A stretch of DNA of 35,994 nt from assembly GCA_031263295.1 (NCBI GenBank), contig JAISGC010000057.1:1-35994 (forward strand), written 5' to 3'. Under the pieces are notes generated by a model, which saw nothing but the letters and a program-made list of their open reading frames with translations, was not told where the DNA came from and did not search any database. The first letter of the stretch is position 1. Every line of letters begins with the position of its first letter. Made by a program: the position numbers and the translations under genes. Shown here piece by piece: positions 16,225 through 25,377 of the stretch. The stretch is from Rickettsiales bacterium. GTDB lineage: Bacteria; Pseudomonadota; Alphaproteobacteria; Rs-D84.

Positions 16225-17980
16225 CCATTTTTATAATTTCTCTCATCACGGCGGACGCGGCGCGCGCGACCATCCCAGAGCCGCCTGCATGCTCGGCGAC
16301 CACCGCGACGACATAGCGCGGGTCTTCGGCCGGGGCGAATCCCGCGAACAATCCGTGATTGCGCAATTCCCACGGCAAATCCGAATCTTTGCGGACGCCG
16401 GTCGCGCGCTCTTCCAATGAAATCCGGCGGACCTGCGAAGTGCCGGTTTTGCCGCCCATCGTAGCCCCATTTATATTAAAATAGCTTCCCGACGCGGTGC
16501 CGCCTTTTTCGAGGACCATCTGCAAGCCCTTCGACACATCGGCGATGTTTTTCGGGTCGAGGTTCATCGGCTCCCTCGAAATCGGCTTGTCGTAAGTAAG
16601 CCGCGGCTTGACCCGATAGTTCGTCATGGCCGCCCCGAGCATCACGGCCAATTGCAGGCAATTGGTCAGAACAAACCCTTGGCCTATCGCCGTGATGACT
16701 GTGTCGCCGAGGACCCAAGGAACACCGATATTCGACTCCTTCCATTCGCGGGACGGCACGACGCCGACCTTTTCCGATTCGTCGTAATTCGCGAACGCCC
16801 GCGAGCCGAGGCCGAGTTTTTTCGCCATCGCCGCAATCGCGTCTATGCCGACTTTCAGCGACATCTGGTAAAAGTATATGTCGCACGAATGTTTCAGCGC
16901 GCCGAACAAATCGACCGGGCCGTGCCCGCGCTTGACCCAGCAGTGATACATATGCGTGCCGAGCCGCCATTCGCCGCGGCAGGTTATCTTTTCGGCGGGC
17001 TTTATCACGCCCGTCTCCAAGCCAGCGAGCGCGACCACTATCTTGAACACCGAGCCCGGCGGATAGAGCCCATCCAACAGCTTGTTCAGGAACGGCTTCA
17101 TCGGGTCGGCCGCCAGAGCGTCCATATACTCCTCGCCGTCCTCGAAGCCGAATCGGTCCGCGTCGAAACCGGGGGCCGATGCTATCGCGATTATGTCGCC
17201 CGTCGTCGCGTCCATCGCGACGCCGCATCCCGATTTGAGATTTTCGAGTTCGGTTTCAAGGCGCTCTTGGACCTTTTTCGATATGGTCGTTTCAAGCGGA
17301 AAGCCCGCGCGCGCCGGAATCGACTGGCTCTCGTCCTCGCCTATTATCCGGCCCTCGGCGTTAGATATGCTGACCGAGCGGCCGGTTTTGCCCATAAGGT
17401 CCGAATTATAGATTCGCTCCAAGCCGGACTTTCCGGTCTTGAAAAAGGGCACGAGCGAACCCGACGGCTCGGCCAAATATCCCAGAGTATGCGCCGCGTG
17501 CCCGCCGGGGTATCTTCGCGCGAATCCCTGTTCTATATGGACGCCGGGGATATTCATTGCGGACAATTCGGCCATTTTCTGCCAGGGCAGTTTCTCGCGG
17601 ACAAGTATCGGCTGGAAGTCCCTCTGGCGGCGGCGAAACCGCATAATCCGTCGGACCGATTTATCGCCGAGCCCGAGATTGCTTTCCAAAAACGCTATCG
17701 TCTTGTCGAAGTCGGGAAGTTCTTTCGGGATTATATAAAGCCTATAAACCTGCTCGTCGCGGGCGAGCTCTACGCCGTCGCGGTCCAGAACCGGGCCGCG
17801 CCTCGGTATCTCGACGCGCACGCGGAAAATATTGTTCTCGGACAGCCTTTTGTATTTGCCGCTTTGGAACACTTGGAGATTCAGCATCTGCAAGACCAGG
17901 GCCGAGGTCAGAACGCCCGCGCCCCCGAGCATCAGCGCCGCCCTTCTGTCGAACAAGATTTTCAAGTATCCGTCTATCAT
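16211..17980 (-). CDS. mrdA: Penicillin-binding protein 2
   Basis: YPPGSVFKIVVAL (SxxK), GGKTGTSQVRR (KTGT), N-terminal GPVLDRDGVELA; adjacent to rodA and mreCD. Confidence 0.96.
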   Translation of the reverse strand: MIDGYLKILFDRRAALMLGGAGVLTSALVLQMLNLQVFQSGKYKRLSENNIFRVRVEIPRRGPVLDRDGVELARDEQVYRLYIIPKELPDFDKTIAFLESNLGLGDKSVRRIMRFRRRQRDFQPILVREKLPWQKMAELSAMNIPGVHIEQGFARRYPGGHAAHTLGYLAEPSGSLVPFFKTGKSGLERIYNSDLMGKTGRSVSISNAEGRIIGEDESQSIPARAGFPLETTISKKVQERLETELENLKSGCGVAMDATTGDIIAIASAPGFDADRFGFEDGEEYMDALAADPMKPFLNKLLDGLYPPGSVFKIVVALAGLETGVIKPAEKITCRGEWRLGTHMYHCWVKRGHGPVDLFGALKHSCDIYFYQMSLKVGIDAIAAMAKKLGLGSRAFANYDESEKVGVVPSREWKESNIGVPWVLGDTVITAIGQGFVLTNCLQLAVMLGAAMTNYRVKPRLTYDKPISREPMNLDPKNIADVSKGLQMVLEKGGTASGSYFNINGATMGGKTGTSQVRRISLEERATGVRKDSDLPWELRNHGLFAGFAPAEDPRYVVAVVAEHAGGSGMVARAASAVMREIIKMEKEN

Positions 17981-18417
17981 CTGAACTTTCCGAACAATGC
18001 GGCCGCCGGAATGTAAAGCGCGAGAAGAAGCGCTTCAAGCCAAAGCAAGCCGACAAGGAACGATCCCGCGCCGCCAGAAAACAAACCGGTTGTGAAAAAC
18101 ATCAATGCCATCGCCGCCGCCGTGTATATCAGAAATCCCCGTATGCCCGAGGCCTCCGTAAAAATCCCGAGCGCCGCGTTCACCGACATCGAAACAAGAT
18201 ACACCGCCGAAAACAAAAATATCGTCCCCGCCGACGCGTCCAGAAGAAAAGACATCAGCAGGCCGAATGCCGTCCAATGGGGACGCGGCTCGGCGAAGCC
18301 GTAATAGAATATCGGCATCAGGCACAACGCGCCGAACGGATTCAGCGACGGGCTCGGCATCGCCCAAAGCAGGATCGTTATGAAATAGGGAAAGATGTTT
18401 TTCAACGCTTGCTTCAT
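17977..18417 (-). CDS. mreD: Rod shape-determining protein MreD-like
   Basis: Multi-TM protein of about 146 aa between mreC and mrdA. Confidence 0.75.
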   Translation of the reverse strand: MKQALKNIFPYFITILLWAMPSPSLNPFGALCLMPIFYYGFAEPRPHWTAFGLLMSFLLDASAGTIFLFSAVYLVSMSVNAALGIFTEASGIRGFLIYTAAAMALMFFTTGLFSGGAGSFLVGLLWLEALLLALYIPAAALFGKFR

Positions 18418-18449
18418 TTGATTCGCAATTCATAATTATGAAAATGAAC

Positions 18450-19286
18450 TCACTCGTATTTTCCGTCCTTGTCGAACAGCAGAATAACCGCGCTTTCCTG
18501 ATTATTCAATTCCGCGCCGGGAAGGACCGGGATGCCGCCGGGCGCCACCTTTTTAATCCGGCCGACCGGAATATCGCCCGGCAGATTTCCCATAACGCCG
18601 CTGGTTATCAGCAATTGGCCCGGCTGCGGGATATAGTCCCCGTCAGACAGGAACGCCAGCTCGGGATCTGCGCGCGGGCCGGTTCCCTGCAAAAATCCGA
18701 AAATGTTCGTCCCCGCGATGCGGACCGGAATGTTGCTTTTGCCGTCGCGCAAGGTCTGGATGCGCGCGTAGCCTCCGAGGGATTCCGAGACTATGCCGAG
18801 AAGCTGGCCCCCGTTAGAGAGGACTACATTGCCCGCCTCGGCCCGGCGCACGCCGCGCACGCCGCCGCCGCGGTTTTTGACGAAGAAGGACTGGCGGCTC
18901 GCGAAGCTGTCGTCGCGGACGATTTCGGCGATTATCGATTGCTTGGGGAGCGCCGCCTGCATACCGGCTTTTTCGCGCAGCAATTCGTTTTCGCGGCGCA
19001 GAATCTCGTTTTCGGAAAAGACCTTGTCGAACTCGTCCATCTTGCGCCGGACCTCGGCGTCTTCGGAAAGCGCGTCCCTGCTGTCCCTTATCCCGCGGAC
19101 CATGCGGCCGACCAGCCGGAACGGATAGGACGCGCCCGCGGCGACGGCCTCGGCAATAGGAATGGTGTTGCGGTGGAGGAAATTAAAAAAGCGGTAATCG
19201 GGCTTGTCTATGAGAATGACTATGACCGCGATTACAACCGATACTATGGAAACGGAGGCGGACAAAAAGCTCTTCTTCTGCTGCAT
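18450..19286 (-). CDS. mreC: Rod shape-determining protein MreC
   Basis: N-terminal TM plus coiled coil; VVLSNGGQLLGIVSESLGGYARIQTLRDGKSNIPVRI; position in mreCD-mrdA-rodA. Confidence 0.88.
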   Translation of the reverse strand: MQQKKSFLSASVSIVSVVIAVIVILIDKPDYRFFNFLHRNTIPIAEAVAAGASYPFRLVGRMVRGIRDSRDALSEDAEVRRKMDEFDKVFSENEILRRENELLREKAGMQAALPKQSIIAEIVRDDSFASRQSFFVKNRGGGVRGVRRAEAGNVVLSNGGQLLGIVSESLGGYARIQTLRDGKSNIPVRIAGTNIFGFLQGTGPRADPELAFLSDGDYIPQPGQLLITSGVMGNLPGDIPVGRIKKVAPGGIPVLPGAELNNQESAVILLFDKDGKYE

Positions 19287-19351
19287 TTCTGACTTATACT
19301 ATATTGGAAGAAATGTTTCAATATTTTTTATTTTCTCCGGGTCCTCTGGAC

Positions 19352-19395
19352 CCATCGAAAATAAAAAAGGTGTGTTTCATCGAAACACACCCCAC
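19352..19395 (-). terminator. Intrinsic terminator downstream of bL36
   Basis: Reverse strand GTGTGTTTC-GATG-AAACACAC-CTTTTTTATTTT. Confidence 0.85.
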
Positions 19396-19415
19396 CAGGC
19401 AGTGCCAGACGGCGC

Positions 19416-19550
19416 CTATTTCTTTTTGTATCCCTGCTTGGCCTTGAACTTCGGCTTGGCGGGATCGACCAGAATAATCTGCTTGCCGCGGCGAATCTGT
19501 TTCAGGTCGCCGCGCTTTTTCCAGCCCTTCAATGAACTCAAAATCTTCAT
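19416..19550 (-). CDS. rpmJ: Ribosomal protein bL36 (divergent, 44 aa; missing from the ORF track because of length)
   Basis: MKILSSLKGWKKRGDLKQIRRGKQIILVDPAKPKFKAKQGYKKK*, followed by an intrinsic terminator. Confidence 0.8.
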   Translation of the reverse strand: MKILSSLKGWKKRGDLKQIRRGKQIILVDPAKPKFKAKQGYKKK

Positions 19551-19642
19551 AATTACCTCGCTTGTCCGGCAATATTATCCCAGAAAGCGCGCAAATGCAA
19601 ATTATTTATTGGCCCGAACCAGCCAATGACCGGCGGGCCGGG

Positions 19643-20401
19643 CTACTTCGTTATTTTTTGCACGGCGGAAGGGAACGACGCCGGCGGCACGCCGGTGCAT
19701 TCGGCGATTCTTGCGCCGCGGTCGGACAGGTCGATTTTTTTATCCGCGACGGCCTGCTCCGCGGCCAATTTCTGGCGAATAAGGCGCATCTGCGGCCCGG
19801 TCGACAACTGCTTTTCGATTCCGTCCATGGCGGCGGGGATGCCGGATTCGCTTTCGACGAAAACTGGCAGTATCTGCGCCGCGGCGGCCGCAAGCGATTT
19901 TTCTATGTCCGCGCGGTTTTCGCGGACGGCCGTCAAATGCGCCGCTATGTGCTCGTCCTCGTGAGCCGCAATCGCGAGCCACTCGCAGGATTCTTCTTTG
20001 TAGCGCCGGTCGATGAAAACGGAGAAATCCGAAAAGCCGATGGTCGCGGTTATTTTTTCTGGAAACACGCACCACCCGCCGCCCGCGTCCGGGCCTTCGC
20101 CATCCGAAGGATGGCTTCGGGTGGCAGGCCGAGCCGCAAAATCTATCTCGTATTCCTCGGAGAGGTTCGCCACAACCTTGCCGTGCAGAAGGCCTATGTC
20201 GACCTCGGACGGGAAAACCGCGACCGAAACGCTCGGCTCCTTGATTTGCAAGGACGGGACGGATTTATAGCGGGAGCATTCGTCGGCGAAAGCCGGCTGA
20301 ATTAGCAAAGTGCAAATTGCAAAGTTCAATGTAAGCCTGCCGAATGCGCGCAGGCGTTTTAACAAGCCGTCATTGAACTTTGCAATTTGCACTTTGCACA
20401 T
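19643..20401 (-). CDS. Secreted protein with HExxH-type motif (HEDEH); signal peptide encoded by a repeat hairpin; coupled to virB4
   Basis: ATG (20401-20399) overlaps the virB4 stop as TAATG. MCKVQIAKFNDGLLKRLRAFGRLTLNFAICTLLIQPAFA|DEC...EWLAIAAHEDEHIAAH. Confidence 0.75.
   Translation of the reverse strand: MCKVQIAKFNDGLLKRLRAFGRLTLNFAICTLLIQPAFADECSRYKSVPSLQIKEPSVSVAVFPSEVDIGLLHGKVVANLSEEYEIDFAARPATRSHPSDGEGPDAGGGWCVFPEKITATIGFSDFSVFIDRRYKEESCEWLAIAAHEDEHIAAHLTAVRENRADIEKSLAAAAAQILPVFVESESGIPAAMDGIEKQLSTGPQMRLIRQKLAAEQAVADKKIDLSDRGARIAECTGVPPASFPSAVQKITK
20072..20124. repeat. In-frame palindromic insertion in the HEDEH protein
   Basis: CCACCCG...GCCATCC-gaa-GGATGGC...CGGGTGG nested inverted repeat; encodes ~18 aa (ATRSHPSDGEGPDAGGGW). 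Confidence 0.6.
20305..20397. repeat. TGCAAAG-type heptamer hairpin, copy 2, inside the CDS
   Basis: Arms GCAAAGTGCAAATTGCAAAGTTCAATG / CATTGAACTTTGCAATTTGCACTTTGC are perfect 27-nt reverse complements. Confidence 0.92.
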
Positions 20402-22827
20402 TATTCCCGATCCTCGACCTGCCGCAGGTAATGCTCGACGAAGTCGTTTCCGAACTGCTTGTAAAGGTCTTCGGCCAAGAGGACCGAGGGACGGCCGCTC
20501 TCGAATAATTTCAACAGGTTTCCGAGCCCGCCCAATTCGGTGTTCAATATGACCGACTCCCCGGTTATCGGCCGCGAAATCAAAATCGCCCGTTTGAGGT
20601 TCGGATAGGCCTGGCCCCTTATAAACGCCATTTCCGTCGGGTTCAGTTTCCAATAGCTGTAATCGTCGCTGGTCGCCGCGGGATTGCGGAAGAACATTAT
20701 CGTCTGCGCCTGGCCGCGCACCACATCGCCCATTCCGAGTTTGTCCAGGACATTCGCGCGCTGGAAGGCGGCCATAAACGCCTGGCGATTCTTGCGGCCC
20801 TCCTGCAATCCCGTGATAAAATTATCCCGGAACATCTTATTTTCCAGCATCGGCGCGGTTTCGTCTATCATTATCAAGGCCGGATTTCCGCCCGAAACCG
20901 TTATCGAGTTTATCCGATGCAGTATGTATGAGATAACCGCGGGCGCGAGCACAGGGTCCGCCAAAACATCGGTAAAGTCGAATGTGGTCAGCCGCGAAAA
21001 CAGGTCGAGAGTATCTTCGGTTTCGTTGAACACGCCGCCGTATTGGAGCGGGTCTATCCATTTTTTCAAGGCGCCGCGGACATTGCCGCCCGACGAGAAG
21101 CAGGCTATGTGGAGATTTTTCAAGAGTTTTTCTTTATCCGGCAAGTAATCGAACACCACCGAAACCGCGCGCGCTATTTCGTCCAAGTCGTCCGGCGAGT
21201 TGGTGTACGCGTGCATTCCGAGCCATCTTCGCAGGAACGCCCGGTTAGATTCCGTGTCGTCCATTTTCAACGGATTCAGGCGCGCGTTGAATCCGCCAGA
21301 TATTTTCTCCGCGTTCTCGGATTTATTTTCAAGGCCTATGTATTTGCCGCCCGCCGCAAGCGTAAATATCTCGGCGCCGCGGTTCCTGTCGAAAAAGAAA
21401 GCCTTTAATTTCGGATGCCGCAAAGACTGCGCTATCAAAAATGAAAACAGCGTCGTTTTTCCGCCGCCGGTCGGTCCTATGACCAAGGTGTGTCCGACCG
21501 CACCCGGGGCGTCCGAGACATGGAACTGGAATCTATACGGCGTGCCGCTGCTGGTCGGGAAAACCGCAATCGGGCCGGGGCCCCAGTCCGAGTTCTCGGT
21601 TCCGGACGGCACATTATTCATTGGAATGGTCGCCGCCGCGGCCGCCGACAGCAGATTGAATCCGCGCGGAAAATCGTTGAATCCCGGCATCGCCGCAAAG
21701 AACGCGGATTTGGCCGCTATGCTTTCGACCACCGCCGCGACGCCGAACTCGGCCGCGATTTTCTTCATTTCCGCGACCGCCGCATCGACAGCCTCCGCGG
21801 TTTCGCCCAGCACTTGGAACGACGGGTAAAAGTTCGCGAAGACCTGGTTGCCCGATATGTTCTCGTCCACCTGCATATAGGCCGCGTCTATCTGCTGCTC
21901 CACAATCTCTTTGCTGTTCTGGTTCGATGTCTCGGACGATTTTTTCCGGCGCAAAAGCTTTTCCATATTGTTCGCATTATGCACGGACAAGGCCGACATT
22001 ATTATCATCTCGCTCTGGACGCCCGCGATATTCTCGAAAAAATCCGCATCCATAAAGTCCGGGGCGAACTTGAACGAAACCATCCGCGCGTATTTCTCCG
22101 CGCCGCCGAAGTTATACCTTATGAATCCGTCCGGCATAAAGTCAACATTGTCGGTCGAGACCAAGGATCCCATATTCTCGTCCGCGCGCGAAAGGTTCGG
22201 CGCCGAAATCGGTGAAAGTATTTTCGCGTAAAGCGCGGCGATATTGTCCGGCTCGTTATGGTGGAGCAATTTGATTCCGAACGCCGACAAGACCGACAGA
22301 ATCATATTCGTATGGTTGTCGATTTTCTCCAACGCGTCGGCGCCCGCCGCGGTCAGAACAAGATAATTTCTGTTCTCGAATATTTTCAGGCCCTGGCGCC
22401 GCCAGCGGTTGTATATCCTTTGCAGGATATTCTGGTCGAACTCGTAATCGTAATTCTGCGGGGATCGGGTGCGGATTGTGAAAAAGCGCAGAATCGCGTC
22501 GTCCCGTATCTGGTTGAACAGCATCTTTTTCTGCTCGAACAAGCGCTCTTTGCCCGCCTCGTCCAGCATTCCGTTCTGGACGCCGGTAATAGAAAAAGCG
22601 CGCGCGACGGACCCATCCTTTAACCGGACCGAGGCGTTATCAGGCAATATGGAATCGAACGGCAGATAATCAGAATATCTCTTGTATCCGAATATCGGAA
22701 AAAATACCCGGCCGAGCACGGGCAGATAAAACAGCAGCACCAGAAAAACAAGCAGGCCGAGCCCGGCGAACAATCCCGCCGTCATAGACAAATCGTTTTT
22801 CGTGAAAAAGTCAAAAAATTGTTCCAT
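20401..22827 (-). CDS. virB4: Type IV secretion system ATPase VirB4
   Basis: Walker A VIGPTGGGKTTLFSFL; PALIMIDETAPML Walker B region; 808 aa; adjacent to VirB3-like. Confidence 0.88.
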   Translation of the reverse strand: MEQFFDFFTKNDLSMTAGLFAGLGLLVFLVLLFYLPVLGRVFFPIFGYKRYSDYLPFDSILPDNASVRLKDGSVARAFSITGVQNGMLDEAGKERLFEQKKMLFNQIRDDAILRFFTIRTRSPQNYDYEFDQNILQRIYNRWRRQGLKIFENRNYLVLTAAGADALEKIDNHTNMILSVLSAFGIKLLHHNEPDNIAALYAKILSPISAPNLSRADENMGSLVSTDNVDFMPDGFIRYNFGGAEKYARMVSFKFAPDFMDADFFENIAGVQSEMIIMSALSVHNANNMEKLLRRKKSSETSNQNSKEIVEQQIDAAYMQVDENISGNQVFANFYPSFQVLGETAEAVDAAVAEMKKIAAEFGVAAVVESIAAKSAFFAAMPGFNDFPRGFNLLSAAAAATIPMNNVPSGTENSDWGPGPIAVFPTSSGTPYRFQFHVSDAPGAVGHTLVIGPTGGGKTTLFSFLIAQSLRHPKLKAFFFDRNRGAEIFTLAAGGKYIGLENKSENAEKISGGFNARLNPLKMDDTESNRAFLRRWLGMHAYTNSPDDLDEIARAVSVVFDYLPDKEKLLKNLHIACFSSGGNVRGALKKWIDPLQYGGVFNETEDTLDLFSRLTTFDFTDVLADPVLAPAVISYILHRINSITVSGGNPALIMIDETAPMLENKMFRDNFITGLQEGRKNRQAFMAAFQRANVLDKLGMGDVVRGQAQTIMFFRNPAATSDDYSYWKLNPTEMAFIRGQAYPNLKRAILISRPITGESVILNTELGGLGNLLKLFESGRPSVLLAEDLYKQFGNDFVEHYLRQVEDRE

Positions 22828-22833
22828 AATTAT

Positions 22834-23142
22834 TTAAGCGTTCAATATATTGGGTATTTTCTTTCTCCATAACGCCAGGCGCGACATCCATATCTGCAAT
22901 AAAAACGGCTCCTTTTTGGACCAAACCGCCAGAATCGAATGGGTCGCCATAACAGAAAGCAGAAAATACAGCGGATTTACCCCCTCGCCCGAAATCACAA
23001 AAACCGCGGCGAATATCGCGACAAAGACAAACAGCTGCATAACGAAATTAAACACCGCAAGGTTAAACGGCACGAAAAATATCCGCGCCGGATTCGCCAA
23101 AGCCTTTAACACTGGTATTTTCATCTCTCCATCCATCCTCAT
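22834..23142 (-). CDS. virB3: VirB3-like type IV secretion protein
   Basis: Small two-TM protein (IPVLKALANPARIFFVPFNLAVFNFVMQLFVF...) directly upstream of virB4; start codon uncertain. Confidence 0.65.
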   Translation of the reverse strand: MRMDGEMKIPVLKALANPARIFFVPFNLAVFNFVMQLFVFVAIFAAVFVISGEGVNPLYFLLSVMATHSILAVWSKKEPFLLQIWMSRLALWRKKIPNILNA

Positions 23143-23324
23143 TTTAACATTTTCTAACAATAATCTGAAACGATAAATAATATCTGTTGAAAATCGGAAC
23201 AATCCGCCGCTTATTGTTATGTTTATTATTGCGACTTGTTTTTAACAATCTATATTAAATGGCTGAAATGCCAGTTATTTTTGTTAGAAACTTGTTAAAA
23301 TAAATAAATTATTATTTTTAACAT

Positions 23325-23491
23325 ATTTAACAACACTAATAATAATAACAATTAAATAGATTGATTTTTTTGATTAGATAAAAATAATGCCCGGCCCGGC
23401 ATCGGGCCCAGATTTAACAACACTAATAATAACAATTAAATAGATTGATTTTTTGATTAAAGAAAAATAACGCCCGGCCCGGCATCGGACC
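23325..23491. repeat. Imperfect tandem duplication (~87 bp + ~80 bp) in AT-rich intergenic DNA
   Basis: atttaacaacactaataat..aacaattaaatagattgattttttt(t)gatta...gcccggcccggcatcgg occurs twice back-to-back. Confidence 0.92.
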
Positions 23492-23503
23492 AATTTGATT
23501 ATA

Positions 23504-23531
23504 TTGACAATTCCGGTTATTCATATATAAT
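23504..23531 (+). promoter_or_regulatory. Sigma70-type promoter of initiator tRNA
   Basis: TTGACA-N16-TATAAT immediately upstream of the tRNA. Confidence 0.85.
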
Positions 23532-23542
23532 AATGCGGCAAT

Positions 23543-23619
<77 letters not shown>

Positions 23620-23718
23620 GACACTGCGTGTCTTTCTCTTTTGAGAAATGGCACGCTTATTTTTTATATATTCGCGCATCTTGATAATCTTACGATTTAT
23701 TGCTAAAATTACCCCATC

Positions 23719-24432
23719 ATGTTAAAAAAGACGAAAGACGCCATTATTGACTTTGTTTTCGGGAATGCGGTTATGCAGTGGCTGACCGCCGCGGTCTTTT
23801 ATTTCGGCATAAAGCTGGTCTGGCTGCTGAACAAAAAGGAAGTCCGAAACGATTATATCTTCCGGGAGTTTTCCGGGCGGCCCGCCATTTGGGTCGTCTG
23901 GCACGGGCGCTCCATGATGATGGTGCCCATCGTCCGAAAATACAGGCTCCGCGGATCGGTCATAACCGCCCGTTCCCGCGACGGCAAAATTATGGCGAAA
24001 TTGCAGCGGCTGGCCGGGCTGAAATCCATATCGGGCAGCACGAAAAAGGGCGGGGTGAATGTTCTGCGCAAAGGCGTTCGCGTCCTGCAATCGGGCAACC
24101 TGGTGACGCTTTCCCCGGACGGGCCGCGCGGCCCGCGGATGCGTCTGAACGACGGATGCCTTTATTTCGCGAAAATGTCGGGCGCGCCGATAATCCCGGT
24201 CTGCTACACCACGACCAAGCCGTGGTTCCAGCATCGATGGGACAGGTATCTTATCGCCAAGTTCTTCGGCAAAATCATAGTCTCGGTCGGGGCGCCGGTT
24301 TATTTCGACAGAAAAAATCCGGGCGAGATGACCGAACTTCACGACAAGCTCGAAAAAATAATGGTGGAGCAGCAGCAGAATCTGGACAGAGAGGTCGGGC
24401 TGCCGCCGATAGAGCCGCAGGCGGCAAAATAA
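23719..24432 (+). CDS. DUF374 family lysophospholipid acyltransferase-like protein
   Basis: WVVWHGRSMMMVP, ITARSRDGKIMAKL, GSTKKGGVNVLRKGVRVLQSGNLVTLSPDGPRGPRM, IIPVCYTTTKPW. Confidence 0.85.
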   Translation: MLKKTKDAIIDFVFGNAVMQWLTAAVFYFGIKLVWLLNKKEVRNDYIFREFSGRPAIWVVWHGRSMMMVPIVRKYRLRGSVITARSRDGKIMAKLQRLAGLKSISGSTKKGGVNVLRKGVRVLQSGNLVTLSPDGPRGPRMRLNDGCLYFAKMSGAPIIPVCYTTTKPWFQHRWDRYLIAKFFGKIIVSVGAPVYFDRKNPGEMTELHDKLEKIMVEQQQNLDREVGLPPIEPQAAK

Positions 24433-24435
24433 TAG

Positions 24436-25377
24436 ATGAAAAATGCGATTTGGTTTAATCGGTTGAATATTCTTGCGCTGGCGCTGATGCCGGTTGGTTT
24501 TATGGTGCGGATTTTTGGATGGCGCTTTCGCCGCCGCCGGAACTCTAAATTAAAAATCATTTCGATTGAAAATATAACCGGCTTCGACGCGGGCCGGACC
24601 GAAATCATCCGCGAGATTGCAAAATATATGAACGCCGCGGTCGTTCTGGGCGGATATGGTCGGGGGCGCATTGCGCGCGAAAACGATCCGGTTTCCGAAA
24701 TAGGCGCGGAGGCGAAAATGATTGCCAAATCCGGCCTGGAAGTCTGGGTCGGGAACAAGTCCGAATCCGTCCAATCCTTGGAAATAAAGGATCAGAAGGT
24801 TTCGGCGGTTGTCGCGGCGGGCCCCGTTCCGGTGAAAAACGCGGTCCGGATATTATTATTCGACGGGGCGTCGGCGGCCGGGAACGGGCTGTTTTGGCCG
24901 GCCGGTCCGTTGAGGCGCGGCATCGTTTCGGCCGTAAAGTCGGCCGACGCGGTTCTGCTGGCCGGGACGCCCGGCGCAGGCTCTGCGCGGATCCTGCGGA
25001 TTGCGAAGAGAAAGAAAAAGCCAGTGTTTTTTGTCAGGAAAGATTTCGACACGGACGGCCTGTTCGGGAAATACGCCGCCTTCGGCGACGGGCCGGAACT
25101 ATTCGGCGCGCTCGGGGGCATTTTAAGCGTCCGCCTGGTGGATAAAATCCGCTTTCCTGCGGGCCGCGTCTATAACAAAAACGACATAATAAAACTTTTC
25201 CGCGCGGCCAAGGCTTTCGAGGCGCGGCTGATAACCGACGAGAAAAACTGGGTCCGCCTGCCGTCGAACATTCGCGCGAAAGTCCGGTTCGTTCCGGTCA
25301 GGGTCGGATTGCAGCCGAACTTTTATCTGTGGTTGGAACGGCGAGTCGCCGCGGACATTACAGGAGTCCGAATATGA
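24436..25377 (+). CDS. LpxK-like tetraacyldisaccharide 4'-kinase, divergent
   Basis: IISIENITG..., VVLGGYGRGRIARENDPVSEIGAEA, GNGLFWPAGPLRRGI, ADAVLLAG; directly upstream of lpxC. Confidence 0.65.
   Translation: MKNAIWFNRLNILALALMPVGFMVRIFGWRFRRRRNSKLKIISIENITGFDAGRTEIIREIAKYMNAAVVLGGYGRGRIARENDPVSEIGAEAKMIAKSGLEVWVGNKSESVQSLEIKDQKVSAVVAAGPVPVKNAVRILLFDGASAAGNGLFWPAGPLRRGIVSAVKSADAVLLAGTPGAGSARILRIAKRKKKPVFFVRKDFDTDGLFGKYAAFGDGPELFGALGGILSVRLVDKIRFPAGRVYNKNDIIKLFRAAKAFEARLITDEKNWVRLPSNIRAKVRFVPVRVGLQPNFYLWLERRVAADITGVRI

Noticed and set aside
16652-18016. 454-aa plus-strand ORF opposite mrdA
   Set aside because: Antisense to PBP2; no family motifs.
19643-23142. Complete type IV secretion operon
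   Set aside because: Only VirB3-like and VirB4 are visible; no VirB6, B8-B11 or D4 in the window.
23145-23500. Confident oriC call
   Set aside because: I see no clear DnaA boxes (TTATCCACA-like) and cannot compute skew; kept only as a speculative finding.
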